From contig CAVFWS010000103.1 of the NCBI GenBank assembly GCA_963626295.1, forward strand, positions 1 through 6,366: a DNA stretch of 6,366 nucleotides, given 5' to 3'. The notes below the pieces were generated by a model. It saw nothing but the letters and a program-made list of their open reading frames with translations. It made no database searches and had not been told where the DNA came from. Positions 1 through 5,981 of this stretch are shown here, piece by piece. The stretch is from UBA1731 sp963626295. GTDB taxonomy: Bacteria > Verrucomicrobiota > Kiritimatiellia > RFP12 > UBA1067. Made by a program: the position numbers and the translations under genes. Each line of letters starts with the position of its first letter. Positions within the stretch are counted from its first letter, which is position 1.

Positions 1-432
1 CAGCTGGACATTGGCCTCCCTTGTCTTTTCGGCGGAAAGCTTGAAGTCGGCAATGCGCTCCTTCAGTGCGTCGAAAAGAGGCTTCACGTCCTTCGCGTTC
101 TTTTCGGAGAGGGAACGGGCCTTCTCATCCAGCTCCTTCTCCACCAGCGCCGTGAACTCGTTGCGGAGCGCACCGATGGTCGCGTCGAACGTATTGCGCT
201 GTTCGGCAAGGCGTTCTGCGCAAGACCGCTCCCTGTCGGCGAGCCTGGCCGCGAAGCCTTCGTCCTTCGAGGCCAATAGCATGCGCAGGCTGTCGTTCTC
301 GCTCTTCAGGCGCACGCTTTCCCGGATCGCGGCGTCTTTCGCGGAACGGGACCTGGCGAACCCGCACATCGCGGCGGCAAGCGCCGCCGCGAAGAGTCCG
401 ACCAGGCAAAGCAACGCCAACGACCCCATCAT
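1..432 (-). CDS. rmuC: Probable RmuC-family DNA recombination protein, N-terminal part (gene runs off the window)
   Basis: The first 144 residues are visible and the rest lies beyond base 1. RmuC proteins are nuclease-fold proteins that limit recombination at inverted repeats; the nuclease-like domain is C-terminal and not visible here. What is visible fits the family's N-terminus: one hydrophobic membrane segment at about residues 4-25 (LALLCLVGLFAAALAAA), then a long charged coiled coil at about 30-112, then LKERIADFKLSAEKT at about 123-137, which resembles the PL-x-x-x-I-x-x-F segment that precedes the RmuC core. ATG at 432 and ATG at 429 are adjacent; a GAGG at 434-437 is only one base from the first and four from the second, so the second may be used. 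It lies 31 bases after the TPR gene with no terminator between them, so the two are probably cotranscribed. Another membrane-anchored coiled-coil protein remains possible, since the diagnostic domain is absent. Confidence 0.62.
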   Translation of the reverse strand, partial: MMGSLALLCLVGLFAAALAAAMCGFARSRSAKDAAIRESVRLKSENDSLRMLLASKDEGFAARLADRERSCAERLAEQRNTFDATIGALRNEFTALVEKELDEKARSLSEKNAKDVKPLFDALKERIADFKLSAEKTREANVQL

Positions 433-463
433 GCCTCAACCGCCAGCACGGATGCCGCCCCTG

Positions 464-1876
464 TCACGCCTTCTCGGACTTCAGTTTCGCCGCGACGTCA
501 AGCATGCGCGTATTGAGGTCCGCAAACGTGACGTCGGTGGAATACACGTCCTTGTAGTACGCATACGCCTTTTCGAGGTCGCCGGACTGCTCGGCGCACA
601 GGCCGAGCTGGTAGACGATCTTCTTCTTCAGCTCGTCCATCGTCGGGATCTGGTCGCGGGCTGTCTCAAGCTGCATGACGCCCATATCCACCTGCCCCTT
701 GTGCACGAAGCACATGGCCAGGTAGTAGAGCGCCTCGAGACGGTCCTTCGGGCTCTTCTGGGCCAGCTGGAAATGCTGGACTGCCTCATCGTAGTATCCG
801 TAGGTGAAATACTGAAGTCCCAGCTCGAAGTGCAGGTGCAGGTCGTTGGGGTACCGCTCGACGCGGGCCGCAAGGTCGTCGAACACGAACTGGTTCTTTT
901 CGGCCTCGAGCTCGTCGGCCTCCTCGTTCTTGCCCGCCCCCTTCAGCTGCTCGATGCGATACTCGTAGTCGGCCGTGCGCGTGGACGAGAGCATGCGGTC
1001 GAGCTCCGGGTCGGCGCTGTTGATCGAGATGGCCTTCTCCAGCGTGGATATCGCCTCCGCGAACCGCTTGTTCTGGGTGTAGATGCGGGCCAGTGCGCGG
1101 TAGAAGTTCATGTTGGCCGGCTCCTTCTCTATCTGGGCCAGCTTCTCCGCTATGAGCGCGTCCGCGTCGTCCCCAACCACCATCGCCTTGTTCGCCTGGT
1201 CGAGTTTCTTCGCCTGCTCCTTGTTCGCGATGAGCTGCTGGAATCCGCCCTTCTTTCCGACGGCATCGTTCCACCCTGCGGACATCGTGGCCTGGGCCTC
1301 GGTGTTCTTCAGCAGCTGGAGGATGCGCTGGTCGCCCGGCTTGAGCTCCGACAGCTTCTGGTAGGCGTCGCGGGCCTTGTCGAACCGCTTGGCGATGGTA
1401 TAGTACGTGGCGACCCGCTCGAGAAGCGCAGGGTCGTTGTTTCCGCAGTTGTATGCGGCCTCTATCGTTATCGCCGCCGCCTCCGGCTTGCCTGCCGATT
1501 CGGCCGCCTTCACGGCGCACTCGATGTTGCCGGGGTCAAGCGGGTTCTGCTGCAGCAGCTTCTCCGCCTCGGCCATGGCCTCCGTCCCCTTGCCTTTCTT
1601 CGCCATGGCGAGCACCTTCTGCCTGGCGAAGTATCCGCCAAGCCCCTGGACCTTCAGTGCGAGGGCGCTTGGCGGGTTGCTCTTGAACTTGCCTATCTGC
1701 GCGGCGCGGAGCATCCTGCGCGTCTCGAGCGCGTCCGGCNNNNNNNNNNAGTCCGGCGCAAGCGCAAGGGCCTGCATGAACATCTCGATGGCCAGGTCGA
1801 ACTTCCTGGCCTCAAGGGCCTGCCTGCCGCGGTTCGTGAAATTCTGTGCCTTCTGGGCTATTGCATCGTTCGCCAT
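464..1876 (-). CDS. Soluble tetratricopeptide-repeat protein (contains an assembly gap)
   Basis: It encodes 470 residues as assembled, including four unknown ones. There is no signal peptide or membrane segment, so it is probably a cytoplasmic scaffold that binds protein partners; the partner cannot be told from sequence. TPR-like helix pairs are visible at about residues 16-60 (interrupted by the gap), 152-182, 254-287 (YRALARIYTQNKRFAEAI), 346-378 (LGLQYFTYGYYDEAVQHF), 381-412 and 419-452. Between them is a charged non-TPR stretch (about 198-250) and a Glu/Lys-rich linker (about 305-330). ATG at 1876 was chosen because AGGAAAGGCAGGG lies just upstream and a promoter lies before that; the frame stays open upstream but reads as Arg-rich noise through the promoter. 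Run-length Ns at 1740-1749 fall in the first TPR, and removing a probable duplicated join would give 464 residues. It resembles TPR proteins that I associate with PVC bacteria, which is recollection rather than a search result. Confidence 0.9.
   Translation of the reverse strand: MANDAIAQKAQNFTNRGRQALEARKFDLAIEMFMQALALAPDXXXXPDALETRRMLRAAQIGKFKSNPPSALALKVQGLGGYFARQKVLAMAKKGKGTEAMAEAEKLLQQNPLDPGNIECAVKAAESAGKPEAAAITIEAAYNCGNNDPALLERVATYYTIAKRFDKARDAYQKLSELKPGDQRILQLLKNTEAQATMSAGWNDAVGKKGGFQQLIANKEQAKKLDQANKAMVVGDDADALIAEKLAQIEKEPANMNFYRALARIYTQNKRFAEAISTLEKAISINSADPELDRMLSSTRTADYEYRIEQLKGAGKNEEADELEAEKNQFVFDDLAARVERYPNDLHLHFELGLQYFTYGYYDEAVQHFQLAQKSPKDRLEALYYLAMCFVHKGQVDMGVMQLETARDQIPTMDELKKKIVYQLGLCAEQSGDLEKAYAYYKDVYSTDVTFADLNTRMLDVAAKLKSEKA
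1740..1749. other. Run of 10 Ns (scaffold gap)
   Basis: Ten unknown bases lie inside the first TPR of the TPR gene. The reading frame is open on both sides and remains in phase across the gap. The same 7 bases, GTCCGGC, occur immediately left (1733-1739) and one base to the right (1751-1757), which suggests that the two contigs overlap rather than being separated by missing sequence (see findings). Confidence 0.99.
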
Positions 1877-1881
1877 ATAAA

Positions 1882-1894
1882 CCCTGCCTTTCCT
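1882..1894 (-). promoter_or_regulatory. Ribosome binding site of the TPR gene
   Basis: Read on the minus strand this is AGGAAAGGCAGGG, ending five bases before the ATG at 1876. It is purine-rich with two possible Shine-Dalgarno cores (AGGA and CAGGG). Its position decides the start codon in favour of 1876 over longer alternatives. Confidence 0.7.
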
Positions 1895-1910
1895 AAAAAA
1901 ACTTCCCGTC

Positions 1911-1939
1911 ACTCTACCACAATTCACGGCATCTTTCAA
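1911..1939 (-). promoter_or_regulatory. Predicted sigma-70-type promoter for the TPR gene (and probable rmuC)
   Basis: On the minus strand the -35 TTGAAA (1939-1934, 5 of 6 to consensus) is followed by exactly 17 bases and the -10 TAGAGT (1916-1911, 4 of 6). The -10 is preceded by TGG, an extended -10 element. The predicted transcript would start near 1904, giving a leader of about 28 bases that holds the ribosome binding site. The spacing and the position between genes support it; no experimental support is visible. Confidence 0.6.
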
Positions 1940-1961
1940 GCGGCAGGCGCGAATCCGCCGC
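1940..1961 (-). terminator. Weak hairpin after the oxidoreductase gene, possible terminator
   Basis: Starting three bases after the oxidoreductase stop codon, GCGGCGG (1961-1955) can pair with CCTGCCGC-side bases 1946-1940, giving a 7-bp stem with one G-U pair and an 8-base loop. No U-tract follows (the next bases are TTGAAAG, the -35 of the next promoter). It is therefore at best a weak or factor-assisted terminator, or simply a chance stem in GC-rich DNA. Confidence 0.25.
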
Positions 1962-1964
1962 GCA

Positions 1965-3350
1965 TCAGGCCTTCCTTGGCGGCACCGCGAAGTCCCCGGG
2001 CTTGAAGTAATGCGTCTTGCGCGTGTCCGCCGCGACGTTCGCGGCGAGCACCGCAACGGCGGACTCGTAGGCGAGCTCGGCGGGGCAGTTGAGCGGCTGC
2101 CCGTGGCGGCAGGCCGCGAAGAAGTTCTCGAGGTGCGGCATGTGCGCCGGCTTGTTCATCTCGACGGCGAGGGGATTGCCAGTCGCCTGCGCCGAAATGC
2201 GCGTGTCCACGGCGATGTCCTTCGTGACCTCCTTCTTTATCTTGTCGCCTTCCGTGGGGAGGATGTATCCCTTGTCGATGAACTTCTGCCACTCGGCGTC
2301 CGAGAACCCGCCCTCGCGGAGCTCCCGCTGCACCGTATTGCCTCGCGCCGATATCTCGGCGATCGTGAGGGCGGCGTTCACGCCCATGAACTGCTCGTAG
2401 AACCCGCCCCGGGCGTTCGACGATATCACCTGGTACACGGCCTCGTTCTTCGTGCCGTCGGGCATCGTGAACTCGTAGACGCAGTACACGCGGTCATACG
2501 TCTGCCGGCGCGGCGAGAATGCGTCCTTGCCGCCGATCGCGGTGACGCTGGACGGCGGCACTCCCCACGCCCAGAAGAAGAGGTCTATCTGGTGCGAACC
2601 GAGGTCGACCATGGAACCGCCGCCATACTTGTGGAACCACCGCCAGTTCAGGTACTGCTCCGCGTTCTCGTATCCGTACTTCGTGAGGACGGACTGCTTC
2701 GGCGGACGCTTCACCGAGAAGAACGGCGCGAGGGTGCGGTTCCACTGCGCATACGCCGTGGTGACGCGCCCGAGCATCTCCGGCACCACGTGCTCGAAGC
2801 AGTGGCGGTAGCGCGGGTTGGAGCGCCGCTGGTGCCCGATCTGCAGGAGCTTGCCCGTCTCCTTCTGGACGCGGCACATCTCCGCGGCCTCCTCGAGCTT
2901 GTTGCTCATCTCCTTCTCGCAGTACACGTGCTTGCCCTTGCGCAGACAGTAGCAGGTGTGCTCGCAGTGCATCCAGTCCGGCGTAGCCACGATCACGGCG
3001 TCGATGTTGGCGTCTTCCTTGTCCAGCATCTCGCGGTAGTCCTCGTACGTGCGCACATCCATGCCGTAGCCCTTGAAGAATGCGCGGGCCTGCTGGCACT
3101 GGAACTTCCAGATGTCGCACACGGCGCGTACACGGACGCCGGGGATTCGCGCTATGGAGTTGGAAAGCACGCGGCCCTCCGCCCCCCAGCCGATCATGGC
3201 CACGTTTATCGTGTCGTCGTCCGGCCCGATCGGACGCTTGTCCTCGGGGAGCCTGCTCCTGTCATCGCCAATGATGCCGAAGCTCGGCAGGAAACTCGCC
3301 GCCACGGCGGCGCCTTTGATAAAACCTCTTCTGTTCGCCAGCAAATCCAT
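1965..3350 (-). CDS. Gfo/Idh/MocA-family oxidoreductase with Tat signal
   Basis: The 461-residue protein belongs to the NAD(P)-dependent Gfo/Idh/MocA family, whose members oxidise or reduce sugars, inositols and related compounds; the substrate here cannot be read from sequence. Residues 6-20 carry a twin-arginine signal, NRRGFIKGAAVAASF, so export to the periplasm is likely, as in many PVC and Bacteroidetes relatives. The Rossmann nucleotide-binding loop is GWGAEG (54-59), with ATPDW at about 112-116. The usual EKP motif reads EKE (135-137), keeping the lysine but not the proline. QIGHQRRSNPRY (160-171) and DLGSHQID (239-246) are typical of this Tat-carrying subgroup; H243 and D246 sit where the family's conserved His and acidic residue lie. 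ATG at 3350 is supported by AGAGGG seven bases upstream and by the Tat motif at residue 7. An intergenic extended -10 promoter suggests independent expression from recD2. Confidence 0.93.
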   Translation of the reverse strand: MDLLANRRGFIKGAAVAASFLPSFGIIGDDRSRLPEDKRPIGPDDDTINVAMIGWGAEGRVLSNSIARIPGVRVRAVCDIWKFQCQQARAFFKGYGMDVRTYEDYREMLDKEDANIDAVIVATPDWMHCEHTCYCLRKGKHVYCEKEMSNKLEEAAEMCRVQKETGKLLQIGHQRRSNPRYRHCFEHVVPEMLGRVTTAYAQWNRTLAPFFSVKRPPKQSVLTKYGYENAEQYLNWRWFHKYGGGSMVDLGSHQIDLFFWAWGVPPSSVTAIGGKDAFSPRRQTYDRVYCVYEFTMPDGTKNEAVYQVISSNARGGFYEQFMGVNAALTIAEISARGNTVQRELREGGFSDAEWQKFIDKGYILPTEGDKIKKEVTKDIAVDTRISAQATGNPLAVEMNKPAHMPHLENFFAACRHGQPLNCPAELAYESAVAVLAANVAADTRKTHYFKPGDFAVPPRKA

Positions 3351-3357
3351 CTTCTCA

Positions 3358-3363
3358 CCCTCT
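3358..3363 (-). promoter_or_regulatory. Ribosome binding site of the oxidoreductase gene
   Basis: AGAGGG on the minus strand, seven bases before the ATG at 3350. It fixes the start that puts the twin arginines at residues 7-8. It begins almost at the predicted transcription start (near 3365), so the leader would be very short. Confidence 0.65.
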
Positions 3364-3371
3364 TGTCCGCA

Positions 3372-3401
3372 ATTATACCACACGCCAACTCCGCAACGCA
3401 A
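3372..3401 (-). promoter_or_regulatory. Predicted extended -10 promoter for the oxidoreductase gene
   Basis: On the minus strand a perfect TATAAT (3377-3372) is preceded by TGG, an extended -10 element. A poor -35, TTGCGT (3401-3396, 3 of 6), lies 18 bases upstream. The element sits in the 54-base gap after the recD2 stop. The predicted transcript start is near 3365, leaving a leader of about 15 bases. The consensus -10 in an otherwise GC-rich gap is the main evidence. Confidence 0.65.
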
Positions 3402-3404
3402 CCA

Positions 3405-5627
3405 TCACTGCACCGCCGCGATTCGCTCGGCGAGCGCAGTGCGCCGGGCGCTTACCGTATTGGTCTCGATCGCCTTGGACACGGCCCACGGCGAGCCGAT
3501 GACCATCACCAGCCTCTTCCCGCGGGTGATTGCCGTGTACAGGAGATTGCGCTGGAGAAGCATGTAATGCTGGTTGTGCATGAGCACGATCACCGCCGGG
3601 TATTCGCTGCCCTGCGACTTGTGTATGGTTGTCGCGTACGCCAGCGACAGCTCGTCCATGTCGCCCGACGAATACTCCACCGGCCGTCCGTCGAAGGCGA
3701 CCACGAGCCTTCGGTCCTCCGGATCTGCCGACACTACGAACCCGATGTCGCCGTTGAACACGTCCTTGTCGTAGTTGTTCCTGAGCTGCATCACCCTGTC
3801 GCCCTTGCGGAACAGCGCGGAGCCCCGCTGCACCGCAGGACCTTCCGGGTTCAGCCTCCGCTGTATGAGGTTGTTCAGGTTCTCCGTGCCAAGCACGTTC
3901 TTCCGCATCGGGGAAAGCACCTGCACGTCCTGCATCGGGTCCATCCCGAATTTCCTCGGGATGCGGTCCGTCATGAAGTCAAGCGCGAACGACAGGGCCT
4001 TCTCCGGATCGCGCTGCCGTATGAAGTAGAAGTCGCTCTCCGCCCCCGCCGGCGGCATCTCGAGTGCCTTGCCGTCGTTGACGTTGTGGGCGTTCCTCAC
4101 GATGAACCCGGAGTTGTCCTGCCGGAATATCTCCGTGAGCCGGGAACACGCCATCCTGCCGGAGGCGATGAGGTCGCGGAGCACGTTCCCGGGCCCCACG
4201 CTCGGCAGCTGGTCCGTGTCGCCGACAAGTATCACCGTGGCCTCGTCCGGGATGGCAAGCGCCACGTTCTCCATCAGCCTTACGTCAACCATGGAGGTCT
4301 CGTCGAACACGAACACGTCCCCCTCAAGCCTGTTCCTGGCGTTATACGTGAACTCCCTCGTCTTGGGGTTGTACTTCAGGAGACGGTGCAGGGTCTGCGC
4401 CTTCGTGTTCGTGGACTCCGAAAGGCGCTTCGCCGCCCTTCCCGTGGGCGCGGCGGTGACGACGCGGATGGCGGGATGCCCCGCCGTGCCTTTCCTTGCC
4501 TGGTATATGTCGACAAGCGCACGGACGATGGTGGTCTTTCCGACCCCCGGCCCTCCAGTTATGATGCTTGCCTTGTTCGCGAGCGACGTGCGCACCGCCC
4601 GATCCTGGGCAGGCGCAAGGCGAAAGCCCGTCGTCCGCTCCCACCATGCCACGGCACGCTCCGCATCGATCGGCTTGAACGACGCGGGGGTGCAGAGCAT
4701 CCGGCGGATCCTCGACGCCACGTTGCATTCCGACCTGTACAGTTCTGAAAGGTATATCCTGCGCGGCGCCTCCGCGACGCCGCCGATGTGCTCGGCGACG
4801 ACGCGCCCGTCGAGTTCCTCCGCCTTGAGGGCCTCGGTGAGCCTCTCCACGGCTATGCCCACGAGTTCGTTCGCCTGGAGGAGCAGGTCCGGCTCCAGCG
4901 TCCAGCAGTGTCCGCCGTCCTCCGCCTCCGTCCGAAGCGTGTGGATCAGCGCGGCGCGTGCGCGCTGCGGCGCGTCCTTCGCCATGCCGAGCGACATCGC
5001 GATCTTGTCCGCGGTGGCGAACCCTATGCCCCAGATGTCGCGGCATAGCCGGTACGGGTCGGACTTTATTATGGCGATCGTATCCTGCCCGTACCTGCGG
5101 TATATGTCAACGGTCTTCGAGACGGATATGCCGTAGGTCTGCGTGAAGATCATTATCTCGCGCATGGCAACGCCCTCGTCCCAGCTCGCCTTGATGCGCC
5201 GGGCGCGCGTCTTGCCGATCCCCGGAACCTCGGTCAGGCGGGCGGAGAACCGGTCGAGGACGTTCAGCGTCTCCTCCCCGAACTTCGCGACGATGCGCTT
5301 CGCGTACTCCGGACCGACCCCCGATATCAGGCCGGACGCGAGGTAGCGTTCCGTCCCCGAGACCGAATGCGGCGTCGCGCAGACTATGGACGAGGCCTTG
5401 AACTGCCGCCCATGGACCTTGTCCATGACCCACTCGCCCGTGGCGCGAAGCTCTTCGCCTTCCCACACCGCCCCGCACAGGCCGACGACCACGGCCTCCC
5501 GGGGCTTGAGCCGGAAGGACCCGTCGCCGTCGCATGAGACCCGAAGCACGGAATATCCCGTCTCGGGATTGCGGAACACTATGCCCGCCACCGTGCCGTC
5601 GAGCGTCTCGAGCGGTGCCTCCGCCAT
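3405..5627 (-). CDS. recD2: RecD2-family ATP-dependent 5'-3' DNA helicase
   Basis: The 740-residue protein is an SF1B helicase of the RecD2 type (the Deinococcus and Bacillus YrrC kind that acts without RecBC), expected to unwind DNA 5' to 3' in repair and replication-fork maintenance. Order of parts: an N-terminal OB-like region (about 8-80, GTVAGIVFRNPETGYSVLRV), helix-hairpin-helix segments (about 101-113, 131-145 and 198-210), then the two RecA-like motor domains. Motifs visible are the Q-motif LAPAQ (337-341), Walker A GGPGVGKT (358-365), Walker B DETS (442-445), motif III GDTDQLPS (469-476), FRQ (501-503), motif V TTIHKSQGSEY (666-676) and motif VI YTAITRGK (697-704). All catalytic motifs look intact and the length is usual for the family. 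The ATG at 5627 lies 12 bases after the rsfS stop, with GAGGA overlapping that stop, so translation is probably linked. The long N-terminal region argues against RecBCD-type RecD. Confidence 0.95.
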   Translation of the reverse strand: MAEAPLETLDGTVAGIVFRNPETGYSVLRVSCDGDGSFRLKPREAVVVGLCGAVWEGEELRATGEWVMDKVHGRQFKASSIVCATPHSVSGTERYLASGLISGVGPEYAKRIVAKFGEETLNVLDRFSARLTEVPGIGKTRARRIKASWDEGVAMREIMIFTQTYGISVSKTVDIYRRYGQDTIAIIKSDPYRLCRDIWGIGFATADKIAMSLGMAKDAPQRARAALIHTLRTEAEDGGHCWTLEPDLLLQANELVGIAVERLTEALKAEELDGRVVAEHIGGVAEAPRRIYLSELYRSECNVASRIRRMLCTPASFKPIDAERAVAWWERTTGFRLAPAQDRAVRTSLANKASIITGGPGVGKTTIVRALVDIYQARKGTAGHPAIRVVTAAPTGRAAKRLSESTNTKAQTLHRLLKYNPKTREFTYNARNRLEGDVFVFDETSMVDVRLMENVALAIPDEATVILVGDTDQLPSVGPGNVLRDLIASGRMACSRLTEIFRQDNSGFIVRNAHNVNDGKALEMPPAGAESDFYFIRQRDPEKALSFALDFMTDRIPRKFGMDPMQDVQVLSPMRKNVLGTENLNNLIQRRLNPEGPAVQRGSALFRKGDRVMQLRNNYDKDVFNGDIGFVVSADPEDRRLVVAFDGRPVEYSSGDMDELSLAYATTIHKSQGSEYPAVIVLMHNQHYMLLQRNLLYTAITRGKRLVMVIGSPWAVSKAIETNTVSARRTALAERIAAVQ

Positions 5628-5636
5628 CCTGTTCCG

Positions 5637-5641
5637 TCCTC
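5637..5641 (-). promoter_or_regulatory. Ribosome binding site of recD2, overlapping the rsfS stop codon
   Basis: GAGGA on the minus strand shares two bases (GA) with the rsfS TGA stop (5642-5640) and ends nine bases before the recD2 ATG. A ribosome finishing rsfS would sit on this site, which fits coupled translation within one transcript. Confidence 0.6.
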
Positions 5642-5972
5642 AGAGCGGCTTCGCTTCCGTCCAGAGTCTCTCAAGGGCGTAGTAGGCTCTCGCCTCCGGA
5701 AGGAAAACGTGCATCACTATGTCGACATAGTCCACCACGATCCAGCCGCTTGCCGGGTCTCCGCTGGTGCGGTACGAATCCACCCCGGCCTCCTTCATGG
5801 CGGACTGCACCCCGGCCACCAGTGCCTTCAGATGGGGAGCCGCGGAGCCTGTTGCGACGACGAACGCATCGGCGAACCCGGACACGCCGCGCACGTCGTA
5901 GGCCCGCACGTCCACGGCCTTCCTGTCTTCAAGGGCGGCCTTTATGATCCCTACCTGTTCCTCGACTGTCAT
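5640..5972 (-). CDS. rsfS: Ribosomal silencing factor RsfS (iojap/YbeB/DUF143 family)
   Basis: The 110-residue protein is full length for the family. RsfS binds ribosomal protein uL14 on the large subunit and blocks joining of the subunits, lowering translation in starvation or stationary phase. Recognition rests on two conserved blocks: DVRGVSGFADAFVVATG (about residues 26-42), matching the family's D-x-x-x-x-S-x-F-A-D-x-F-V-I-A-T-G pattern, and GWIVVDYVDIVMHVFLPEAR (about 76-95), matching the family's D-Y-x-D-x-V-x-H-V-F-x-x-x-x-R pattern, followed by YYALERLW. The ATG at 5972 overlaps the recA stop as ATGA, and GAGGA lies four bases upstream within the last recA codons. In many bacteria rsfS sits next to nadD or obg; here it lies between recA and recD2, so its operon partners are unusual. 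Confidence 0.94.
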   Translation of the reverse strand: MTVEEQVGIIKAALEDRKAVDVRAYDVRGVSGFADAFVVATGSAAPHLKALVAGVQSAMKEAGVDSYRTSGDPASGWIVVDYVDIVMHVFLPEARAYYALERLWTEAKPL

Positions 5973-5981
5973 TTCTTCCTC
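5969..5981 (-). promoter_or_regulatory. recA-rsfS translational coupling site: ATGA overlap with embedded ribosome binding site
   Basis: On the minus strand the sequence is GAGGAAGAAATGA. The last recA codons AGG AAG AAA (Arg-Lys-Lys) also provide the GAGGA Shine-Dalgarno for rsfS, and the ATGA is both the rsfS start (5972-5970) and the recA stop (5971-5969). Ribosomes ending recA could restart directly on rsfS. Confidence 0.75.

Noticed and set aside
125..439. Minus-strand frame with a TTG start, 104 codons, at the probable rmuC locus
   Set aside because: Its product is Arg/Gly-rich noise, whereas the frame starting at 432 gives a membrane segment and coiled coil with RmuC-like sequence running to the window edge.
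11..2005. Long plus-strand open frame (664 codons) opposite probable rmuC and the TPR gene
   Set aside because: It passes through the Ns and two intergenic gaps, has no recognisable domain and low-complexity composition, and is the mirror of real minus-strand genes.
1877..2056. Upstream extension of the TPR gene
   Set aside because: The extension would read through the promoter and into the preceding gene with Arg/Ser-rich sequence; ATG 1876 has a good ribosome binding site.
3351..3401. Upstream extension of the oxidoreductase gene by 17 codons
   Set aside because: It would cover the TATAAT promoter and push the twin-arginine motif away from the N-terminus; ATG 3350 has its own ribosome binding site.
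2010..4748. Very long plus-strand open frame (912 codons) opposite the oxidoreductase and recD2 genes
   Set aside because: It runs antisense across two well-recognised genes and their intergenic promoter, its translation is Arg/Leu/Val/His-rich with no domain, and such frames arise from strong third-position GC bias on the other strand.
4342..5046. Second minus-strand frame (234 codons) inside recD2
   Set aside because: It is a shifted frame of recD2 with His/Arg/Gly-rich content and no domain, while the true frame carries the helicase motifs.
4069..5136. Plus-strand open frame of 355 codons inside recD2
   Set aside because: It is Ser/Ala/Arg-rich and antisense to a helicase with all motifs intact; no ribosome binding site or domain is evident.
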